A DNA stretch of 64,000 nt from an uncultured Rhodobiaceae bacterium (GTDB lineage: Bacteria > Pseudomonadota > Alphaproteobacteria > RS24): contig CALCUM010000003.1 in the NCBI GenBank assembly GCA_937907245.1, forward strand, positions 62,001 through 126,000, written 5' to 3'. Under the pieces are notes generated by a model. The model made no database searches and was not told the origin of the DNA. It was given only the letters and a program-made list of their open reading frames with translations. The stretch's first letter is position 1; each line of letters opens with the position of its first letter. This document shows, in pieces, positions 60,393 through 64,000 of this stretch. Position numbers and translations under genes: made by a program.

Positions 60393-61568
60393 CTATTGAA
60401 GGTTCTCAATAATTGTCACATTGGCCATACCACCGCCTTCGCACATGGTTTGTAGGCCGTATTTGCCGCCTTTGCGTTGCAAAGCGTTGACCAGCGTCGC
60501 CATCAATTTTGTGCCCGAGCCGCCCAATGGGTGACCCAACGCAATCGCGCCGCCGTGCACATTGAGTTTTTCTTCGTCGACGCCCAATTCTTTGGCGAAA
60601 GCTACCGGAATAGAGCCGAAAGCTTCATTGACTTCAAACAAATCGATGTCGTCTACCGACAGACCGGCTTTTTCAAGCGCGCGTTTGGTGGCTGGAATTG
60701 GCGCTTCCAACATAATGACCGGGTCGTGACCCATAACCGACAGATGGATGATTTTTGCCAATGGTTTCACGCCTAGTTTTTTCAGGCCTTCTTCATTCAC
60801 AATCATCACGCCCGAGGCGCCGTCACAAATTTGGCTGGCCGAGGCTGCCGTGATAACCCCATCTTCGGACAGAAGCTTCACGCCCGAGATGCTTTCAATG
60901 CTGGCGTCAAAACGGATGCCTTCATCGGTTTTGTGCATTTCTTTGTCGCCATCTTCATTGGTTACTTCAATGGGAACAATCTCCGCGTCAAAGGCACCGG
61001 CTTGGGTGGCGGCAATGGCCCGCTCGTGGCTACGATACGCATAGGCATCGACATCTTCTTTGCTCAGGCCGTATTTCTTGGCGACCATTTCGGCACCCAC
61101 AAATTGGCTAAATTGAACATTTGGGTAGCGCTCTTGCATGTTAGGGCTGACGTAAAAGCCATGCCCTTCTTTGAACGGCAAGGAGATTGGCAGACCCATA
61201 GGCACGCGGCTCATGCTCTCTACCCCAGCGGCGATAACGCAATCCATAGTGCCAGACATTACCGCTTGCGCTGCAAAGTGAATGGACTGTTGCGACGAAC
61301 CGCACTGACGGTCGATCGAGGTGGCGGGCACGCTCTCTGGCAATTTAGAGGCCAGAACCGCGTTACGGCCGATGTTGCCAGCTTGCTCGCCAGCTTGGCC
61401 CACGCAACCCATAATCACATCTTCGACAGAGGCTGGATCGGCGCCTGTGCGGTCGATGAGATTGTTGATGACTTCGGCAGCCAAATCAGCTGGATGCCAG
61501 TCTTTTAGTTTACCATCGCGGCGACCACCTGCGGTGCGCGCTGCGGCTACGATATATGCTTCGGCCAT
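60393..61568 (-). CDS. Acetyl-CoA acetyltransferase (thiolase)
   Basis: A 391-residue thiolase. The acyl-accepting Cys89 is in DRQCGSSQQS, His346 in GGAIALGHPLGGSG and Cys376 in MCEGGGMAN. The QCGSSQQS variant differs from biosynthetic PhaA (VCGSGL...), and resembles steroid or fatty-acid degradation thiolases, so beta-oxidation is more likely than polyhydroxybutyrate synthesis. TAGGAG precedes the ATG. Divergent from the nitronate monooxygenase-like gene, with 142 bp between them. Confidence 0.92.
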   Translation of the reverse strand: MAEAYIVAAARTAGGRRDGKLKDWHPADLAAEVINNLIDRTGADPASVEDVIMGCVGQAGEQAGNIGRNAVLASKLPESVPATSIDRQCGSSQQSIHFAAQAVMSGTMDCVIAAGVESMSRVPMGLPISLPFKEGHGFYVSPNMQERYPNVQFSQFVGAEMVAKKYGLSKEDVDAYAYRSHERAIAATQAGAFDAEIVPIEVTNEDGDKEMHKTDEGIRFDASIESISGVKLLSEDGVITAASASQICDGASGVMIVNEEGLKKLGVKPLAKIIHLSVMGHDPVIMLEAPIPATKRALEKAGLSVDDIDLFEVNEAFGSIPVAFAKELGVDEEKLNVHGGAIALGHPLGGSGTKLMATLVNALQRKGGKYGLQTMCEGGGMANVTIIENLQ

Positions 61569-61710
61569 GAGGCTCTCCTACTGTTATAAAAATTTGAAAT
61601 CCACTTGGCGCCATTCATACCAAATGCGAGAGCGCCCCGACAAGTGAATTTTCATTTGCACATTTATGGCCACGCCTTAACATGACGCAAATCTTTAAAG
61701 GGAGACGAAA

Positions 61711-62685
61711 ATGAAAACGCGTATTACAGAATTATTCGGCATCGAACATCCAATCATTCAAGGCGGCATGCACCATGTGGGCTTCGCCGAAATGGCGGCG
61801 GGCGTATCTAACGCTGGCGGGCTGGGCATTATTACCGGCCTGACCCAACGCACACCCAAAGACCTCGCGAATGAAATCGCGCGTTGCAAAGACATGACAG
61901 ACAAGCCTATCGGCGTGAACCTGACGTTTTTGCCGGGTTTTGCCGAGCCTGACTATCCGGGCTACATCGAAGCGATTATCGCCCATGATGTGAAAATTGT
62001 GGAAACCGCAGGCCGCAGCCCCGAGCAATATATGCCGCTCCTCAAAGACGCGGGCATTAAAGTCATTCACAAATGCACCAGCGTTCGTCACTCTTTGAAA
62101 GCCGAAAGAATTGGCTGCGATGCGGTGAGTGTCGATGGTTTTGAATGTGGTGGTCACCCGGGTGAAGATGACATTCCAAACATGATTTTGCTGCCGCGCG
62201 CGGCCGAAGAACTGACCATTCCTTTTGTCGCCTCGGGCGGCATTGGCAATGCCAAGCAATTGGTTGCCGCTTTGGCGCTGGGCGCGGATGGCGTAAACAT
62301 GGGCACCCGCTTCATCGCTACCAAAGAAGCGCCGGTTCACCAAAACGTAAAAGACGCGCTAGTTGGGGCCAGCGAGCTGGACACGACTTTGATTATGCGT
62401 CCGCTACGCAATACCGAGCGGGTTTTGAAAAATGATGCGGTGAACCGTATTCTCGAAAAAGAGAAAGAACTGGGCGCCGACATAAAAATCAATGACATTA
62501 TGGATGAAGTGGCTGGCGTTTACCCGAAAATCATGTCCGATGGCGACATGGACTCGGGGGCGTGGAGCTGCGGCATGGTCGCGGGTCTTATCCACGACAT
62601 CCCAAGTTGCCACGATCTTATCAGCGGCATGATGAAAGAAGCGGACGAGATAATTTCGACACGTCTGAAAGCTTTCGCCGCTTAA
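61711..62685 (+). CDS. Nitronate monooxygenase-like FMN oxidoreductase
   Basis: A 324-residue TIM-barrel flavoprotein of the NMO/2-nitropropane dioxygenase family. It starts ITELFGIEHPIIQGGMHHVG; SNAGGLGIITG, CTSVRHSLKAERIGCDAVSVDG (in two parts), FVASGGIGNAKQLVAALALGADGV and MGTRFIATKEAPVH are the FMN and substrate segments. AAAGGGAG precedes the ATG. Some relatives are FabK-like enoyl reductases; co-location with a thiolase suggests a role in fatty-acid metabolism, but nitronate oxidation is the nominal reaction. Confidence 0.87.
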   Translation: MKTRITELFGIEHPIIQGGMHHVGFAEMAAGVSNAGGLGIITGLTQRTPKDLANEIARCKDMTDKPIGVNLTFLPGFAEPDYPGYIEAIIAHDVKIVETAGRSPEQYMPLLKDAGIKVIHKCTSVRHSLKAERIGCDAVSVDGFECGGHPGEDDIPNMILLPRAAEELTIPFVASGGIGNAKQLVAALALGADGVNMGTRFIATKEAPVHQNVKDALVGASELDTTLIMRPLRNTERVLKNDAVNRILEKEKELGADIKINDIMDEVAGVYPKIMSDGDMDSGAWSCGMVAGLIHDIPSCHDLISGMMKEADEIISTRLKAFAA

Positions 62686-62704
62686 GCCCCTTTTATAAAA
62701 TAAG

Positions 62705-62740
62705 AAAAGCCCCGCCCTCTTTTGAGAGCGGGGCTTTTTT
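62705..62740 (+). terminator. Rho-independent terminator after the NMO-like gene
   Basis: AAAAGCCCCGC (62705-62715) pairs with GCGGGGCTTTT (62728-62738), extended by CTCT/AGAG inside, followed by T6. It lies 20 bp after the stop and, being flanked by A and T runs, could also stop the convergent sulfatase transcript. Confidence 0.92.
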
Positions 62741-62753
62741 GTACCTGACCCCC

Positions 62754-62795
62754 AGGCTCGTTTCCAGAGGCTCGTTTCCAGAGGCTCGCTTCCAG
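62754..62795. repeat. 14-bp tandem repeat, three copies
   Basis: Three copies of AGGCTCGTTTCCAG at 62754-62767, 62768-62781 and 62782-62795 (the last with one T-to-C change), followed by AGGCT that runs into the sulfatase stop codon (62800-62802). It sits between that stop and the shared terminator. Confidence 0.93.
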
Positions 62796-62799
62796 AGGC

Positions 62800-64000
62800 T
62801 TAAGGTGTGACGATATTAAAGTCTGGGTTGAACTCGTCCAAATTGCCGAACACTTTCATCAGAGCCAATGGATTGCCACCGACTTTGACATTGCCTTTAA
62901 CAATCTCTTTCGGGAAGCTGGTTTTACCCACCGCCACGGCATTGAAGATAGCGCGGGTAAGGGTCAGTGACGCATCCGGATTTTTAGCCTGTTTATTCGG
63001 GATATTGTTCAGCACGCTATTGTCGAGCGAGAGAACAAATTTCTCTTTCGTGTCGGTGAAATCCAAATTGATTTTCACTTCCACATCATCCAAACCTTCC
63101 GGATTAAAGCGGACGGCCATGAAGTCTAGGAACATACCGGTTGGCACAGAACTGACGACATCTTGGCTGGCGGTGCGAATGCTTCCGCCCTGAACAACGC
63201 CTTCACGCAATTCTTGCGCGCCCGTTAGGTAGAAATTGCGCCAAGGGCCGCTTTCTGCCTGATAGCCCAATTGCTCATAGGCATCGGCCAAGAGCGCGCG
63301 GGCTTGTTTGTGTTTTGGATGGGCGAACACATAATGGTTTAAAAGCTCCGACGCCCAGCGATAATCGCCCGCCTCGGAAGCTAATTTGGCTTGGCGCAGC
63401 AGCCCATCTGGGCCACCTGCCAAGGCCATCATTTTGCGGCCTCGAACTTCGGGTTCTTGTGGGTCTAAATTGGCTGGTACGCCATCGAAAAAGCCGAGAT
63501 AGAAATTATAAACGGCGCGCACATTGTGGCTCACGGTGCCGTAATAATCACGGTTGTAAAACTCTTGCGCCAAGGATGGCGGCAAATCCAACATGTTGGA
63601 AATCTCGGTCGACGTATAGCCTTGGTTCATCAGACGCACGGTTTGGTCATGCATGAAACGATACATATCGCGTTGCTTGGAAATATACTCCATGCCTGCC
63701 TCACGGCCCCAACGCGGCCAATGGTGCGAGCCGAAGACGACATCTGTGCGGTCGCCGAACAGCTCCACCATATCGGTTAAATGACGCGACCAGACCAGCG
63801 CATCGCGAATTTTCGCGCCACGCGGCGTGTAAAGATTATGCATCACGCCGTTAACTTCCTCGGCCACGCAGAGCGCTTTGAGATGCGGCAGATAAAAAAC
63901 AAATTCAGCCGGCGCTTCGGCGCCTGGCGTGAGTTGAAACTCGAACTCAATGCCATCGAGGATGAGTTTTTGTCCGGTCTTGGTAATCGTATCTGTTGGT
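62800..64000 (-). CDS. Alkyl/aryl sulfatase, SdsA1-like (N-terminal part missing)
   Basis: The C-terminal 399 codons of an alkyl sulfatase of the metallo-beta-lactamase class III group; the reading frame is open to the right edge, so the GTG at 63867 is not the start. The visible part covers the end of the catalytic domain (AEFVFYLPHLKALC, then VMHNLYTPRGAKIRDALVWS in two blocks, FGSHHWPRWG with zinc-region His), the alkyl-sulfatase dimerisation domain (about LDLPPSLAQEFYNRDYYGTV onward) and a C-terminal SCP2-like domain. Such enzymes cleave SDS-type alkyl sulfates to alcohol and sulfate. The zinc-binding THxHxDH motif lies beyond the window. Confidence 0.88.
   Translation of the reverse strand, partial: PTDTITKTGQKLILDGIEFEFQLTPGAEAPAEFVFYLPHLKALCVAEEVNGVMHNLYTPRGAKIRDALVWSRHLTDMVELFGDRTDVVFGSHHWPRWGREAGMEYISKQRDMYRFMHDQTVRLMNQGYTSTEISNMLDLPPSLAQEFYNRDYYGTVSHNVRAVYNFYLGFFDGVPANLDPQEPEVRGRKMMALAGGPDGLLRQAKLASEAGDYRWASELLNHYVFAHPKHKQARALLADAYEQLGYQAESGPWRNFYLTGAQELREGVVQGGSIRTASQDVVSSVPTGMFLDFMAVRFNPEGLDDVEVKINLDFTDTKEKFVLSLDNSVLNNIPNKQAKNPDASLTLTRAIFNAVAVGKTSFPKEIVKGNVKVGGNPLALMKVFGNLDEFNPDFNIVTP

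Noticed and set aside
62800-63867. Complete 355-residue sulfatase starting at GTG 63867
   Set aside because: The frame stays open upstream for 44 more codons to the edge and encodes recognisable family sequence, so the gene is cut by the window.

Overview
The window looks like chromosomal DNA of an alphaproteobacterium of moderate GC content. The evidence is a MipZ-type division ATPase, an ATP12 chaperone, a DUF1489 protein, adk placed between secY and rpsM, and no rpmJ in the spc segment. I cannot name a genus. Nearly everything is housekeeping DNA. I see no prophage, insertion sequence, CRISPR array or integrase.

Layout. 0-2.2 kb (+): RidA-family protein, FemAB-like acyltransferase and HIT protein in one overlapping unit. 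2.2-4.9 kb (-): clpA and clpS. 5.0-6.2 kb (+): a secreted D,D-carboxypeptidase with a SPOR domain. 6.2-7.5 kb (-): mipZ and a membrane J-domain protein. 7.6-10.7 kb (+): SDR, aldehyde dehydrogenase and panC, all overlapping. 10.7-13.6 kb (-): DUF1489, a kelch protein and mgtE, whose 3' end merges into a 24-bp tandem repeat. 13.7-15.9 kb: MAPEG protein (+), then a GPH/MFS transporter followed by a 57-residue unannotated ORF and tRNA-Leu (-). 16.0-17.3 kb (-): siroheme-type dehydrogenase and an Fe-S APS/PAPS reductase. 17.4-18.1 kb (+): lipB. 18.1-24.4 kb (-): crcB-rluC-HAD-atp12-pccB-pccA.

24.5-56.3 kb (all -) is one fused transcription/translation supercluster: tRNA-Tyr, tRNA-Gly, tuf2, tRNA-Trp, secE, nusG, rplKAJL, rpoBC, rpsLG, fusA, tuf1, the S10 and spc segments, secY, adk, rpsMK, rpoA and rplQ. 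I can place a good promoter before rpsL and another before rpsM. Hairpin terminators follow rpoC, tuf1 and rplQ. An attenuator-like hairpin lies before rpoB and structured leaders precede rplJ and rpsM. The two tuf genes appear identical.

56.4-64 kb is mixed: rlmB (+), a double CDGSH protein (-), a 783-residue RTX protein with a lipobox (-) flanked by two near-identical terminator elements, a thiolase (-), a nitronate monooxygenase-like protein (+) and the 3' two-thirds of an alkyl sulfatase gene (-) running off the right edge.

The least conventional points are the RTX locus (lipobox plus RTX repeats, structured leader, copied terminators), three unrelated short tandem arrays sitting just downstream of minus-strand stop codons, the small ORF after the transporter, and the acidic tail on ribosomal protein L3.
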